64,000 nucleotides of DNA from Amorphoplanes friuliensis DSM 7358 (GTDB taxonomy: Bacteria > Actinomycetota > Actinomycetes > Mycobacteriales > Micromonosporaceae), in NCBI RefSeq assembly GCF_000494755.1, contig NC_022657.1:1065501-1129500 (forward strand), given 5' to 3'. The number at the start of each line of letters is the position of its first letter. Position 1 is the first letter of the stretch. The notes beneath the pieces were generated by a model. That model saw only the letters and a program-made list of their open reading frames with translations. It made no database searches and had not been told where the DNA came from. Shown one piece after another: positions 54,309 to 62,867 of this stretch. The position numbers and the translations under genes were made by a program.

Positions 54309-55523
54309 ATGGCGAAGATCAAGGTCAACAACCCGGTCGTGGAGCTCGACGGCGACGAGATGACCCGGATCATCTGGAAGCAGATCCGCGAGCAGCTGGT
54401 CCTGCCGTATCTCGACGTCAATCTCGAGTACTACGACCTGTCGATCCAGTACCGCGACGAGACCGATGACCAGGTGACCATCGACGCTGCCAACGCCATC
54501 AAGCGGCACGGCGTCGGCGTCAAGTGCGCGACGATCACCCCGGACGAGGCTCGCGTCGAGGAGTTCGGCCTGAAGAAGATGTGGCGGTCGCCGAACGGCA
54601 CGATCCGCAACATCCTCGGTGGTGTGGTCTTCCGTGAGCCGATCATCATGTCGAACGTCCCCCGGCTCGTACCGGGCTGGACCAAGCCGATCATCATCGG
54701 CCGGCACGCGCACGGTGACCAGTACAAGGCGACCGACTTCGTGACGCCGGGGCCGGGCAAGCTCACCGTCACGTTCACGCCCGAGGACGGCTCCGCGCCG
54801 ATGGAGTTCCACGTCGCGGACTACCCGGGTGGCGGCGTCGCGATGGCGATGTACAACTACGACGACTCGATCCGCGACTTCGCGCGCGCCTCGTTCCGGT
54901 ACGGCCTGGCCCGCAACTACCCGGTCTACCTGTCGACGAAGAACACGATTCTCAAGGCGTACGACGGCCGGTTCAAGGATCTGTTCGCCGAGATCTTCGA
55001 GACCGAGTTCGCGGAGAAGTTCAAGGAAGCCGGCATCACCTACGAGCACCGGCTGATCGACGACATGGTCGCCGCCGCGATGAAGTGGGAGGGCGGCTAC
55101 GTCTGGGCCTGCAAGAACTACGACGGTGACGTGCAGTCCGACACCGTCGCGCAGGGCTTCGGCTCGCTCGGCCTGATGACCTCGGTGCTGATGACGCCGG
55201 ACGGCAAGACCGTCGAGGCGGAGGCCGCGCACGGCACGGTCACCCGGCACTACCGGCAGTGGCAGAAGGGTGAGAAGACCTCGACGAACCCGATCGCGTC
55301 GATCTTCGCGTGGACCGGTGGCCTCAAGCACCGCGGTGTGCTCGACGGCACCCCGGCGGTCACGGAGTTCGCCGAGACGGTCGAGAAGGTCTGCGTCGAG
55401 ACGGTCGAGGGCGGTCAGATGACCAAGGACCTCGCGCTGCTCATCTCGCGGGACGCACCCTGGCTGACCACGGACGAGTTCATGAACGCGCTGGACGAGA
55501 ACCTGGCGCGCAAGCTCGCCTGA
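54309..55523 (+). CDS. icd: NADP-dependent isocitrate dehydrogenase
   Basis: This 404-residue homodimeric-type enzyme makes 2-oxoglutarate and NADPH from isocitrate. The N-terminal [16 protein letters not shown] and substrate segment [12 protein letters not shown] are characteristic, as are [31 protein letters not shown] (cited in part) with the metal aspartates, and [12 protein letters not shown] plus the NADP-binding end. The start is the ATG at 54309 with GAGAGGAG 8-16 nt upstream. It is the third TCA-cycle locus of the window after sucCD and mdh. Confidence 0.96.
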   Translation: MAKIKVNNPVVELDGDEMTRIIWKQIREQLVLPYLDVNLEYYDLSIQYRDETDDQVTIDAANAIKRHGVGVKCATITPDEARVEEFGLKKMWRSPNGTIRNILGGVVFREPIIMSNVPRLVPGWTKPIIIGRHAHGDQYKATDFVTPGPGKLTVTFTPEDGSAPMEFHVADYPGGGVAMAMYNYDDSIRDFARASFRYGLARNYPVYLSTKNTILKAYDGRFKDLFAEIFETEFAEKFKEAGITYEHRLIDDMVAAAMKWEGGYVWACKNYDGDVQSDTVAQGFGSLGLMTSVLMTPDGKTVEAEAAHGTVTRHYRQWQKGEKTSTNPIASIFAWTGGLKHRGVLDGTPAVTEFAETVEKVCVETVEGGQMTKDLALLISRDAPWLTTDEFMNALDENLARKLA

Positions 55524-55533
55524 TCGCGTACCG

Positions 55534-55565
55534 AAAAAGGCCGCCGGAGACCCGGCGGCCTTTTT
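55534..55565 (+). terminator. Rho-independent terminator of icd
   Basis: A perfect 14-bp stem (AAAAAGGCCGCCGG / CCGGCGGCCTTTTT) with a 4-nt loop ends in a T run, 11 bp after the icd stop. Confidence 0.94.
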
Positions 55566-55762
55566 GTGTGTGACCTATGCGACAAAGCGCATGTTTAGGA
55601 CGCGTAACCAAGGGCAACGCCACTCGTTTCTCTTGGTGAAACGGATGACGGTCGCACCGCTGCGTCAGTCGCCCACCGATCTGGCTGCCTCGTCCCGGGC
55701 GCCGACCGGTTCTGGCGCGGAAGTGCGGCCAGTAGGCGCTCGACGCCTGCCGTCCCTTCCCT

Positions 55763-55790
55763 GCGGGGGGCCTTGTCCCGGGCCCCCCGC
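55763..55790 (-). terminator. Hairpin after galT
   Basis: GCGGGGGGCC and GGCCCCCCGC form a 10-bp GC stem with an 8-nt loop, 15 bp beyond the galT stop on the minus strand. No T tract follows. Confidence 0.65.
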
Positions 55791-55804
55791 CCCCTAATCT
55801 CGGC

Positions 55805-56896
55805 TCAGCGCACGTCGCGCAGGATCTGCGCGGCGGTCTCCGGGACGATGTCGTTGATGAAGGCGCCCATCGCGGACTCCGAACCGGCCAGGAACTTCAG
55901 CTTGTCCGCCGCCCGGCGGATGCTGAACAGCTGCAGGTGCAGGTAACCGAGGTCGCGTCCCTCACCGGTGACCGCCTGGTGCCAGGCCGAGATGTACGGC
56001 ATGGGCCGGTCGAAGAGCGCGTCGAAGCGCTTCAGGATGTCCAGGTAGATCGGGCCGAAGGCGTCGCGTTCGGCGTCGGTCAGGGCCGGGATGTCCAGCA
56101 CCTGGCGGTTCGGGGCGAGCTGGATCTCGAACGGCCAGCGCGAGGCCGCCGGCACGTACGCCGTCCAGTGCTCGTTGGCGGTGACCACACGCACCTGGGC
56201 CTTGCGCTCGGCGGCGAGCACGTCGGCGTACAGGTTGCGGCCGCCGGTGTGCTCGGCGTGCTTCCGGGCCGCCCGCAGCATCGCCTGGGTGCGCGGCGGA
56301 ACCATCGGGTAGGCGTAGATCTGCCCGTGCGGGTGGCTCAGCGTCACGCCGATCTCGATCCCGCGATTTTCGAACGGGAACACCTGCGCGACGCCCGTGA
56401 GCGCGGACATCTCCGTCGTGCGGTCGGCCAGCGCGTCGACGACCGTGCGGACGCGTTCCGGGGTCAGCGCCCCGAACGAGCTGTTGTGGTCACTGGTGAA
56501 GCAGACGACCTCGCAGCGGCCGACGCCCGGGCGTACCGGAACCATGTCGGTGAGCTCGGTGATCTCACCGGCCTTGACCCGGTCGCTGAACGAGGGGAAC
56601 TGGTTCTCGAACACGACGACGTCGTAGTCGGGAGCGGGGATCTCGCTCGCGAAGTCCGGCGTCGACGGGCACAGGGGGCACTTGTCGGTCGGCGGCAGGA
56701 ACGTGCGGGTCTGCCGGTGCGCGGCGACCGCCACCCACTCGTCGACCAGCGGGTCGTACCGAAGCTGCGACGTCGGCGGCGGGGGCGGCAGCTGCCGGGT
56801 GTCCGGCCACTTGGCGCGCCCCGAGTCCGCGGTCTCGTCGAAGTAGATGAGCTCACGGCCGTCGGAGAGCCGGATCGCTGTCCTCTTGGAGATCAT
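55805..56896 (-). CDS. galT: Galactose-1-phosphate uridylyltransferase
   Basis: GalT swaps UMP between UDP-glucose and galactose-1-phosphate in the Leloir pathway. The 363-residue protein has the zinc-site cysteines in KCPLCPS, EVVCFTSDHNSSF, and the active-site HPHGQ motif in TLSHPHGQIYAYP near residue 190. HLQLFSIRR near the end is also conserved. The ATG overlaps the deoR stop by 4 bp. The usual partners galK and galE are not downstream; icd converges here instead. Confidence 0.96.
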   Translation of the reverse strand: MISKRTAIRLSDGRELIYFDETADSGRAKWPDTRQLPPPPPTSQLRYDPLVDEWVAVAAHRQTRTFLPPTDKCPLCPSTPDFASEIPAPDYDVVVFENQFPSFSDRVKAGEITELTDMVPVRPGVGRCEVVCFTSDHNSSFGALTPERVRTVVDALADRTTEMSALTGVAQVFPFENRGIEIGVTLSHPHGQIYAYPMVPPRTQAMLRAARKHAEHTGGRNLYADVLAAERKAQVRVVTANEHWTAYVPAASRWPFEIQLAPNRQVLDIPALTDAERDAFGPIYLDILKRFDALFDRPMPYISAWHQAVTGEGRDLGYLHLQLFSIRRAADKLKFLAGSESAMGAFINDIVPETAAQILRDVR

Positions 56897-57675
56897 TGAG
56901 CGGTTACCACCATCAGCTCGTTCACCTGTTCCGCCAGGACCGCGCGTGCGGTCTCGTCCAGCTGGTCATCCGTGATCACGACGTCGGCGCGTTCGAGCGG
57001 CACGATCGAGGAGATGCCGACGGTGCCCCACTTGGTGTGGTCCGCGAGCACGACCAGTCGTTCGGCCGCCTCGACCAGCGCCCGGTTGACGTCGGCCTCC
57101 ATCAGGTTCGGTGTCGTGTAGCCGGCTCGTTCGCTCATGCCGTGCACACCGAGGAAGAGCACGTCGAGGTGCAGCGTGCCGATCGCGGCGACCGCCACCG
57201 GGCCGACCAGGGCGTCCGACGGGGTCCGGGTCCCGCCGGTCAGCACCACGGTCTGGTCCGGGCGCCCGGCCCGGTAGAAGATGTCCGCCACCGGAATGGA
57301 GTTGGTGACCACGGTCAGCGAGGGCACGTCGACGAGTCGCTGGGCGAGCCCGGCGGTCGTGGTGCCCGCGGAGAGCGCGATGGCGTCGCCGGGGGAGACC
57401 AGAGCGGCGGCCCGCATGGCCATCGCCGCTTTTTCGGCCCGCTGGCGGACGGATTTGGCCGCGAAGCCCGGTTCGTGTGCCGAACCTGGGCTCACCGTGG
57501 TGGCGCCGCCGTGTACCTTCGCCAGAAGACCCCGGTCGGCGAGAGACTCCAGGTCACGGCGGATCGTCATGTCGGACACGCCGTACTCGGTGGCGAGCTC
57601 GCTGACGCGCACGCCGCCGGCCGCTCGCACCCGGTCCAGAATGGCTGCCTGACGCTGCTGCGCCAGCATCAGCAC
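56893..57675 (-). CDS. DeoR-family transcriptional regulator
   Basis: This 260-residue protein has the N-terminal DeoR helix-turn-helix (RQAAILDRVRAAGGVRVSELA..YGVSDMTIRRDLESLADRGLL, cited in part) and a DeoRC sugar-phosphate sensor domain with SAGTTTAGLA and VVLTGGTRTPSDALVGP. It overlaps galT, so it probably controls galactose use and its own operon, sensing a sugar phosphate. The GTG at 57675 is followed by an ATG at 57669, so the first two residues are uncertain. Confidence 0.94.
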   Translation of the reverse strand: MLMLAQQRQAAILDRVRAAGGVRVSELATEYGVSDMTIRRDLESLADRGLLAKVHGGATTVSPGSAHEPGFAAKSVRQRAEKAAMAMRAAALVSPGDAIALSAGTTTAGLAQRLVDVPSLTVVTNSIPVADIFYRAGRPDQTVVLTGGTRTPSDALVGPVAVAAIGTLHLDVLFLGVHGMSERAGYTTPNLMEADVNRALVEAAERLVVLADHTKWGTVGISSIVPLERADVVITDDQLDETARAVLAEQVNELMVVTAQ

Positions 57676-57707
57676 TCACCCACGATGAGTTGTTCTAACC
57701 GCACGAA

Positions 57708-57723
57708 TTCGCACACGTGCGAA
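57708..57723. promoter_or_regulatory. Candidate operator of deoR-galT
   Basis: TTCGCA, four bases, then TGCGAA, 33 bp upstream of the deoR start. It is the only clear palindrome in the gap and a likely autoregulatory site. Confidence 0.5.
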
Positions 57724-57761
57724 CACTACCTGCTGATCGGGTGTGCGCAAAAGAGTGTGTG

Positions 57762-58676
57762 TTAGATACCTCGGCCACGTTTGTGCAGGGCGGAGAGCAC
57801 GTTCTCGACCTTGACCGCACCCGTCATGGCCGCCAGGGCGATCGCGGTGCGTGGCTCCTTCCAGTTCGCGCGGACCGCCTCCTTGCTGAACTGCCAGGCC
57901 TGACTGCGGTTCCCGGTCGCCGCCGACCAGCACGCCAGCTGCCCGTAGACGCGGGCCGCGCCCGGCCGGCAACCGCTGATCTCCGGGTGCCTCTGCATCA
58001 TCCAGCGCAGGGACGAGATTTTGGTGGCGTACTCGTACGCGTAGTGCGAGGTCCGTCCCCACAGGACGCGGACCAGCGGCTCGTCGAGGTGCACGATCGG
58101 CGACCGGCGGGCGGCGCGCAGCAGCAGGTCCCAGTCCTCGTTCTGGCTGCCCGGCGCGTCCTCGGCGACCAGGCCGATCGCCGACTCGGCCAGCGCTTCC
58201 CGGCGGACCAGGAACGACGACGAGTGCAGCATCGCCATCCGGGAGCGGGCCAGCTCGTCGACGGTCACCCGGCTGCAACCGGCCAGCCGCGGTGTTGTCT
58301 TGCCCTCGTACTCGACCTCGATCGCACACGTGGCGAACTCGGAGTCCGGCTCGGCCAGCAGGGCGGCGACCTGGCGGCGCAGTTTGTCCGGCGCCCACTT
58401 GTCGTCGTCGTCGCAGAACGCCACATATTCGCTGTCCAGCGCCAGGATGCCGGTGTTGCGGGCGCCGGCCAGGCCGGAGGTGCGCCAGTTGGTGAGGACC
58501 AGGACCTGGGTGCCCTCGGTCGAGGCGAGGAGATAGTCGGGCTCGGTCTGGTCGTACACCACAACGATCTTGACCTCGCCCGGATAACGCTGGTCCCGGA
58601 CGGCGGCGATCGCCTTGCGGACCAGCTCCGGGCGGTTGCGGGTGGGGATCACGACACCGACGGACGGCCAGTTCAT
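57762..58676 (-). CDS. Family 2 glycosyltransferase
   Basis: This 304-residue GT-A-fold enzyme starts SVGVVIPTRNRPELVRKAI. It shows the metal-binding CDDDDKW motif near residue 90, SGLAGARNTGILAL before it, and an NEDWDLLLRAA segment typical of the acceptor side. It transfers a sugar from a nucleotide donor to a surface glycan. No membrane segments are visible. Its ATG shares one base with the stop of the sulfotransferase gene (TGATG), so the two are co-translated. Confidence 0.92.
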   Translation of the reverse strand: MNWPSVGVVIPTRNRPELVRKAIAAVRDQRYPGEVKIVVVYDQTEPDYLLASTEGTQVLVLTNWRTSGLAGARNTGILALDSEYVAFCDDDDKWAPDKLRRQVAALLAEPDSEFATCAIEVEYEGKTTPRLAGCSRVTVDELARSRMAMLHSSSFLVRREALAESAIGLVAEDAPGSQNEDWDLLLRAARRSPIVHLDEPLVRVLWGRTSHYAYEYATKISSLRWMMQRHPEISGCRPGAARVYGQLACWSAATGNRSQAWQFSKEAVRANWKEPRTAIALAAMTGAVKVENVLSALHKRGRGI

Positions 58677-59626
58677 CACGCCTCCTGGGACACTTCTGCG
58701 GGGTTGAGCGGGTAGCCGTACGCGCGCAGCATCGGCGCGCACACGGCACCGACGAGGCGGCGCTGGCCGCTGGGGAGTGAGCGCATCCAGGCATCGTCGC
58801 GGCGCATCGGCAGCCGCCCGACGGTGAAGCGCATCGGGTTGCCGGCGGCGCTGTGACCGACGCCGAGATCCGCGTACCCGTCGCCGAGGAAGGCGAGGTC
58901 GTCGTCGCCGGCCGGGACTCCGGCGTAGTCGGCGAGTTCGCGCAGCGCGGCACGGGGATCGGTGAGGAACTGTTCGTAGCGGATGCGCCGGACCGGGACG
59001 CCGCGCCGCGACAGCAGCCCGAAGGCGGCGTTGTGGGCGTTCCACAGCAGGGCCGATCGACCCGGCGAGTAGCGGGTCATCTCGTCGCTGCCGTCCGTCT
59101 CCGGCCGGGAGACGGTCTTGGTCCACGAGTACGCGACGCCGCGTGCGTCCCGCACCACGTGCACGACCCTCAGGTCCACATCGTCCGCCCAGCGCAGCAC
59201 ATGAGCGAGAGCGCTGTGTTTGGACGAGTCGACAACCACCGCGGCACCCGACACCTCGGCGGCGGCCGCGTAGACCTTGGCGTAGTAGCCCGCGTACTCG
59301 CGGACGTCGGCGCGCTGGGCGTCGGGGAGGTTGGCGCCGGCGAGGCGGGGGATGTGGCGGGTGCGTTCCACGACATCACGCAGCGCGTGCACGCGGTCGA
59401 CGTCCACATTGGTCCAGCCGCCGAACGCCACCTGACCGACGCGCTTCCAGAAGGTGCAGGCCGAGAAGCGGGCGCCGCAGCCGCAGCGTTCGTCGTCGCG
59501 GATGTCGCGCTGCCACAGGTGGACGATCTCGCCGAGCGCACACACGGAGGGCAGTTCCCCGAGCAGACGCTCGACCAACGTTGTCCCGCTTCGTCCTAAT
59601 CCGCCCAAATATAGAACCCGTGCCAC
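58676..59626 (-). CDS. Sulfotransferase family protein
   Basis: This 316-residue PAPS-dependent sulfotransferase-like enzyme has the 5'-phosphosulfate loop GGLGRSGTTLVERLL at residues 8-22. A 3'-phosphate region follows (VVHVVRDARGVAYSW with DSSKHSALAHVLRW before it). A cysteine cluster (RCGCGARFSACTFW) near residue 48 is a subfamily feature. The likely role is sulfation of a glycan made by its neighbours; the acceptor is unknown. The start is a GTG at 59626. Confidence 0.9.
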   Translation of the reverse strand: MARVLYLGGLGRSGTTLVERLLGELPSVCALGEIVHLWQRDIRDDERCGCGARFSACTFWKRVGQVAFGGWTNVDVDRVHALRDVVERTRHIPRLAGANLPDAQRADVREYAGYYAKVYAAAAEVSGAAVVVDSSKHSALAHVLRWADDVDLRVVHVVRDARGVAYSWTKTVSRPETDGSDEMTRYSPGRSALLWNAHNAAFGLLSRRGVPVRRIRYEQFLTDPRAALRELADYAGVPAGDDDLAFLGDGYADLGVGHSAAGNPMRFTVGRLPMRRDDAWMRSLPSGQRRLVGAVCAPMLRAYGYPLNPAEVSQEA

Positions 59627-59688
59627 TTTCGACCACCTTCGCTCGTTTCGCTCGTATAACGAAGCAACAGGGTTGAAGGAGGCGTTGT

Positions 59689-60474
59689 ATGACAGTCGAG
59701 GCTTTTGATCGCGTCCAGCTGGACGGCACGGGTATCGATCGCATCACCGAGGACGAGGTCGTGTCGGTGGTCCGCGAGGCGATCGCGGAGGGCCGGGGTG
59801 GACGCATCCTCACCCCGAACATCGACATCCTGCGGCAGGCGCAGACCGACCACGGCGTACGCGCGTACCTGGACGACGCGGACCTGGTCGTGGCCGACGG
59901 GATGCCGCTGGTCTGGGCCAGCAAGCTCAGCGGAACCCCGCTGCCGGAGCGGGTCGCGGGCAGCAGCCTGATCTGGTCGCTGTCCCGGGGCCTGGGCTAC
60001 GACCAGCGCTCGATCTTTGTGATCGGCGGGGCCCCGGGCGCCGACGGTGTGAAGGACGGTGCCACCCGCGCTGCGGATCGCCTGGCCGCGAAGTGCACCG
60101 GCCTGCGGATCGCCGGGACGCTCTGCCCGGACTTCGGCTTCGAGAAGGACCAGCGTAATTACGCGGACTTCTGCGCCAAGGTGGCAGGCGCCGAACCCGA
60201 CCTCGTGTTTGTCGGACTCGGCTTCCCGAAGCAGGAAGCAGTCATCACCCGGCTGCGCGAGGCCCTACCGGCGGCGTGGTTCATCGGCTGCGGCGCCGCG
60301 GTCAACTTCGTCGCGGGCGACATCGACCGGGCACCGCGCTGGATGCAGAAGACAGGTCTGGAATGGGCGCACCGGCTCGGTACGGAACCCGGCCGGCTCG
60401 CAACCCGGTACCTCAAGCACGATGCGCCCTACGCCATGCGTCTGCTGGCCGGCGCCGCCACACGCCGGGGCTGA
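59689..60474 (+). CDS. WecG/TagA/CpsF family glycosyltransferase
   Basis: This 261-residue GT26-family enzyme adds a second sugar to a polyprenyl-linked precursor. Family features are TPNIDILRQAQTD, LVVADGMPLVWASKLSGTPLPERVAGSSL (cited in part), LVFVGLGFPKQE, and the ending FIGCGAAVNFVAGDIDRAPRWMQKTGLEW. The ATG at 59689 has GAAGGAGG 6 nt upstream. It is divergent from the sulfotransferase gene and ends against the convergent membrane-protein gene. Confidence 0.94.
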   Translation: MTVEAFDRVQLDGTGIDRITEDEVVSVVREAIAEGRGGRILTPNIDILRQAQTDHGVRAYLDDADLVVADGMPLVWASKLSGTPLPERVAGSSLIWSLSRGLGYDQRSIFVIGGAPGADGVKDGATRAADRLAAKCTGLRIAGTLCPDFGFEKDQRNYADFCAKVAGAEPDLVFVGLGFPKQEAVITRLREALPAAWFIGCGAAVNFVAGDIDRAPRWMQKTGLEWAHRLGTEPGRLATRYLKHDAPYAMRLLAGAATRRG

Positions 60475-61083
60475 TCAGCCCCGGTTCGGCGCGGACCCGG
60501 CCAGCACCTGGAGATGCTGGGCCACCTGGGCCGCGCCGGGCGCCTGCACCGTCCTCAGGACACCCGCGAGGATGTGGAGCTCCTGCGGGGACATCGGCAC
60601 ACGCTCAGCATTACTGAGTCGCATCCGAACCTCGCCCTCGTCCCCGATGACGACCACCTCGGGGATCTGATCGCTGGTCGCAACGCCGGCGTGCGGCGGG
60701 GTCTTCCACCGGATGCGGGACGGCTGCAGCGACACGGATCGGGCCCGGGCGAGATCAACCGTCGCGGAACGCCGCTCCCGCACCGTCAGGCGGGTGCCTT
60801 CGAGCGAGGCGCCCATCTTGGCGACGGTGCGGATGCTGACCACCAGCCAGGCGAGCATGCCGCCGCCCAGCAGGAGGACGAGGATGATCGGGATCACGAT
60901 CAGCACCCTGCCGTTGGGCCCCGGCTCGTCGAACAGCGTCGCGATGCCTCCGCCGACGATGGCGCCGACACAGCCGGCCGCGGGCACACCGAGCAGACCA
61001 GCGAAGGTCAGGAACAGCAGGCGGGTCGAGCGGCTCGTGGTGAAGCCGTACGAGAACTGGTAGCGCGACGTCGAGGGCTGCAC
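60475..61083 (-). CDS. Two-helix membrane protein, family unknown
   Basis: This 202-residue protein has two membrane segments (about 22-48 and 59-82; GRVLIVIPIILVLLLGGGMLAWLVV in part) and a C-terminal soluble domain of PH-like appearance (LEGTRLTVRERRSATVDLARARSVSL). I cannot assign a function. It starts 48 bp before the stop of the GH26-like gene in the same direction and its stop adjoins that of the WecG-type gene. Confidence 0.8.
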   Translation of the reverse strand: MQPSTSRYQFSYGFTTSRSTRLLFLTFAGLLGVPAAGCVGAIVGGGIATLFDEPGPNGRVLIVIPIILVLLLGGGMLAWLVVSIRTVAKMGASLEGTRLTVRERRSATVDLARARSVSLQPSRIRWKTPPHAGVATSDQIPEVVVIGDEGEVRMRLSNAERVPMSPQELHILAGVLRTVQAPGAAQVAQHLQVLAGSAPNRG

Positions 61084-61131
61084 GGCTTCGATGGTGGCAG
61101 ATGGCTGCCGATCGCGGGTGCCCGCGAAGCA

Positions 61132-62130
61132 CTACCGCGGATTGAAGTACGGGTCCTTGGTCAGCTTGGTGAACTCCCGGAATGCGGGTCTGTCGCCCGC
61201 CAGCTGGAACTGCTGTTTGGGCCCGTTGCCCTCCGGGTTGGACTCGAAGTAGACGACACCCTTGATCTGGGGGTTCGCCTTGAAGGTCCGGGCGGCGTTC
61301 TTCAACCAGTCGGCTCGCCCCTGCGAACCCCACGCCTTGGCCACGCCGAACTCGCCGATGATGATCGGCTTGGGGCGCTGGGCGGCCCACTGCAGGAACG
61401 GGCCCATGAGTTGCCCGATCGGCTGGAAGACGTTCCCGGCGTAGACGTCCACGCAGGTCCAGTCGACCTGGTCGTCACCCGGGTAGAAGGCCGGTGCGTC
61501 ACCGCGGATGAAGCCCTCAGCGGTCGGGCACCACACCCAGGACACGTTCTTCACCCGCTGCTCCGCGAAGATCGCGCGGATGTGCTTGTACGCGGCGATG
61601 TAGTCCTCGCCGGACCACATCGTCGCGCGCAGGTTGGGCCGGTCCATCTCCCAGCGGATGCGGAGCAGCACCGGTTTCTTGACCTTGCGGATGGCCTTGG
61701 CCTGCTGCTTGATCAGGCGGTCGTGCTCACCCGCGAGGATCGACCGGTTGTCGCCGGTCGCCCAGCTGACCATCAGCGTCGCGCCCTGGTCCAGGAACTC
61801 GGCGTCGGACTCGGTGCCGACCATCTGCTCGAACCGCCGGTACGTGTTGATGATGTCCAGCGGCCGGCCCAGGTCCTCCTCGAGACCCGCCACGGCCTCG
61901 ACCCGGCCGACGTGCGTGAGCGCGTCCGGCTTGATCCAGGCGCCCAGGTAGGCGCCGGTCGAGGGCGCCTCGAACGGCCCGGACTCGAACGGTCCGGGGT
62001 TGACCGCCACCGCGATCGGCGCACTGGTCAGGTCGGGGGACGGCGTGGGCTCGGGCTCGGCCCGCCGGTTCGAGGTGCAGCCGGCGAGCACGAGGACGAG
62101 CAGGCCCAGCAGGGCGAGGACGCGACGCAT
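61132..62130 (-). CDS. GH26-like glycoside hydrolase lipoprotein
   Basis: This 332-residue lipoprotein has a signal with lipobox LLVLVLAGCTSN (Cys near residue 18). The rest resembles the GH26 (mannanase-type) TIM barrel: YLGAWIKPDAL, VLLRIRWEMDRPNL with a candidate acid/base glutamate, NVSWVWCPTAE, and PIIIGEFGVAKAWG with a candidate nucleophile glutamate. It probably trims or edits an external polysaccharide; its place in a glycan cluster supports that. It lies 8 bp downstream of the methyltransferase gene. Confidence 0.88.
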   Translation of the reverse strand: MRRVLALLGLLVLVLAGCTSNRRAEPEPTPSPDLTSAPIAVAVNPGPFESGPFEAPSTGAYLGAWIKPDALTHVGRVEAVAGLEEDLGRPLDIINTYRRFEQMVGTESDAEFLDQGATLMVSWATGDNRSILAGEHDRLIKQQAKAIRKVKKPVLLRIRWEMDRPNLRATMWSGEDYIAAYKHIRAIFAEQRVKNVSWVWCPTAEGFIRGDAPAFYPGDDQVDWTCVDVYAGNVFQPIGQLMGPFLQWAAQRPKPIIIGEFGVAKAWGSQGRADWLKNAARTFKANPQIKGVVYFESNPEGNGPKQQFQLAGDRPAFREFTKLTKDPYFNPR

Positions 62131-62138
62131 GACAGTGG

Positions 62139-62867
62139 CTACTTCTTCCGGCGGGCCGTGTAGAGGACGTTCACCGCGAAGGCGTCGGTGCCCGGCAGCT
62201 TGCGGGCGGCGGCGTCGGCGGCGCGGGCGAGCACCTTGTTGTCGAGCGACTCGGTCAGCATGGAGAAACCACGCCGCTCGACGATCTCGAAGCCGTGCCG
62301 GTCGAGCAGCGCGGCGACCTCCTCGTGCGACAGCTCGGCGAACCAGCGCTCGCCGGAGTGCCGCTGCGCCCGCAGGTGGCGCAGCGAACCGGCGTTGCCG
62401 TGGTTCTCCACGACGAGGACTCCCGACTTCGCGTCCGGCAGGACCTTGGCCGCGAAGGCGATCGCCCGGTCGCGGACGTCCTCCTGGACGTTGAGCAGCA
62501 GGCGGAACATCGTCACGATCGCCGGGTAGCCGGCCTGGACGGGGTTCGGCACCGGGCCGTCCATCGGCACCTGGTGCCAGTGGGCCTGCGAGCCGACCTC
62601 GGCCGCCTTCGCCATCATCTCGGCCGACGTGTCGTACCCGTGCGCCTCACGGACCAGGCCGTGCAGCGTACGGATCGCCCGGCCGGTGCCGCAGGCGAAG
62701 TCGTGCTGCACCGGTGCGGTGTCGAACTCCTTGTCGACGAGCTTGCGCAGGTACGCCTGCTGTCGCTCGTTGATCCGCGACGCGTAGCTGTCCGGCGCGT
62801 AGGTGACGTGCTCGTACTTGTCGACGGCGTCCGCGTCCTGGAACACCTTGGTGTAGTCGGTGGTCAA
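62139..62867 (-). CDS. SAM-dependent methyltransferase, TTG start
   Basis: This 242-residue class I methyltransferase has the glycine motif HDFACGTGRAIRTL near residue 55, followed by acidic GYDTSAEMM and FRLLLNVQE. The best start is a TTG at 62867 (MTTDYTKVFQDAD), with GAGGAGGACCGG upstream. Its TTGA overlaps the flippase stop by 4 bp, the same coupling as ATGA. A role in capping or decorating the glycan lipid is inferred from the neighbours. Confidence 0.88.
   Translation of the reverse strand: MTTDYTKVFQDADAVDKYEHVTYAPDSYASRINERQQAYLRKLVDKEFDTAPVQHDFACGTGRAIRTLHGLVREAHGYDTSAEMMAKAAEVGSQAHWHQVPMDGPVPNPVQAGYPAIVTMFRLLLNVQEDVRDRAIAFAAKVLPDAKSGVLVVENHGNAGSLRHLRAQRHSGERWFAELSHEEVAALLDRHGFEIVERRGFSMLTESLDNKVLARAADAAARKLPGTDAFAVNVLYTARRKK

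Noticed and set aside
57708..57723. Insertion-sequence terminal repeat
   Set aside because: The palindrome is a single 16-bp site with no partner copy and no transposase nearby; an operator is the simpler explanation.
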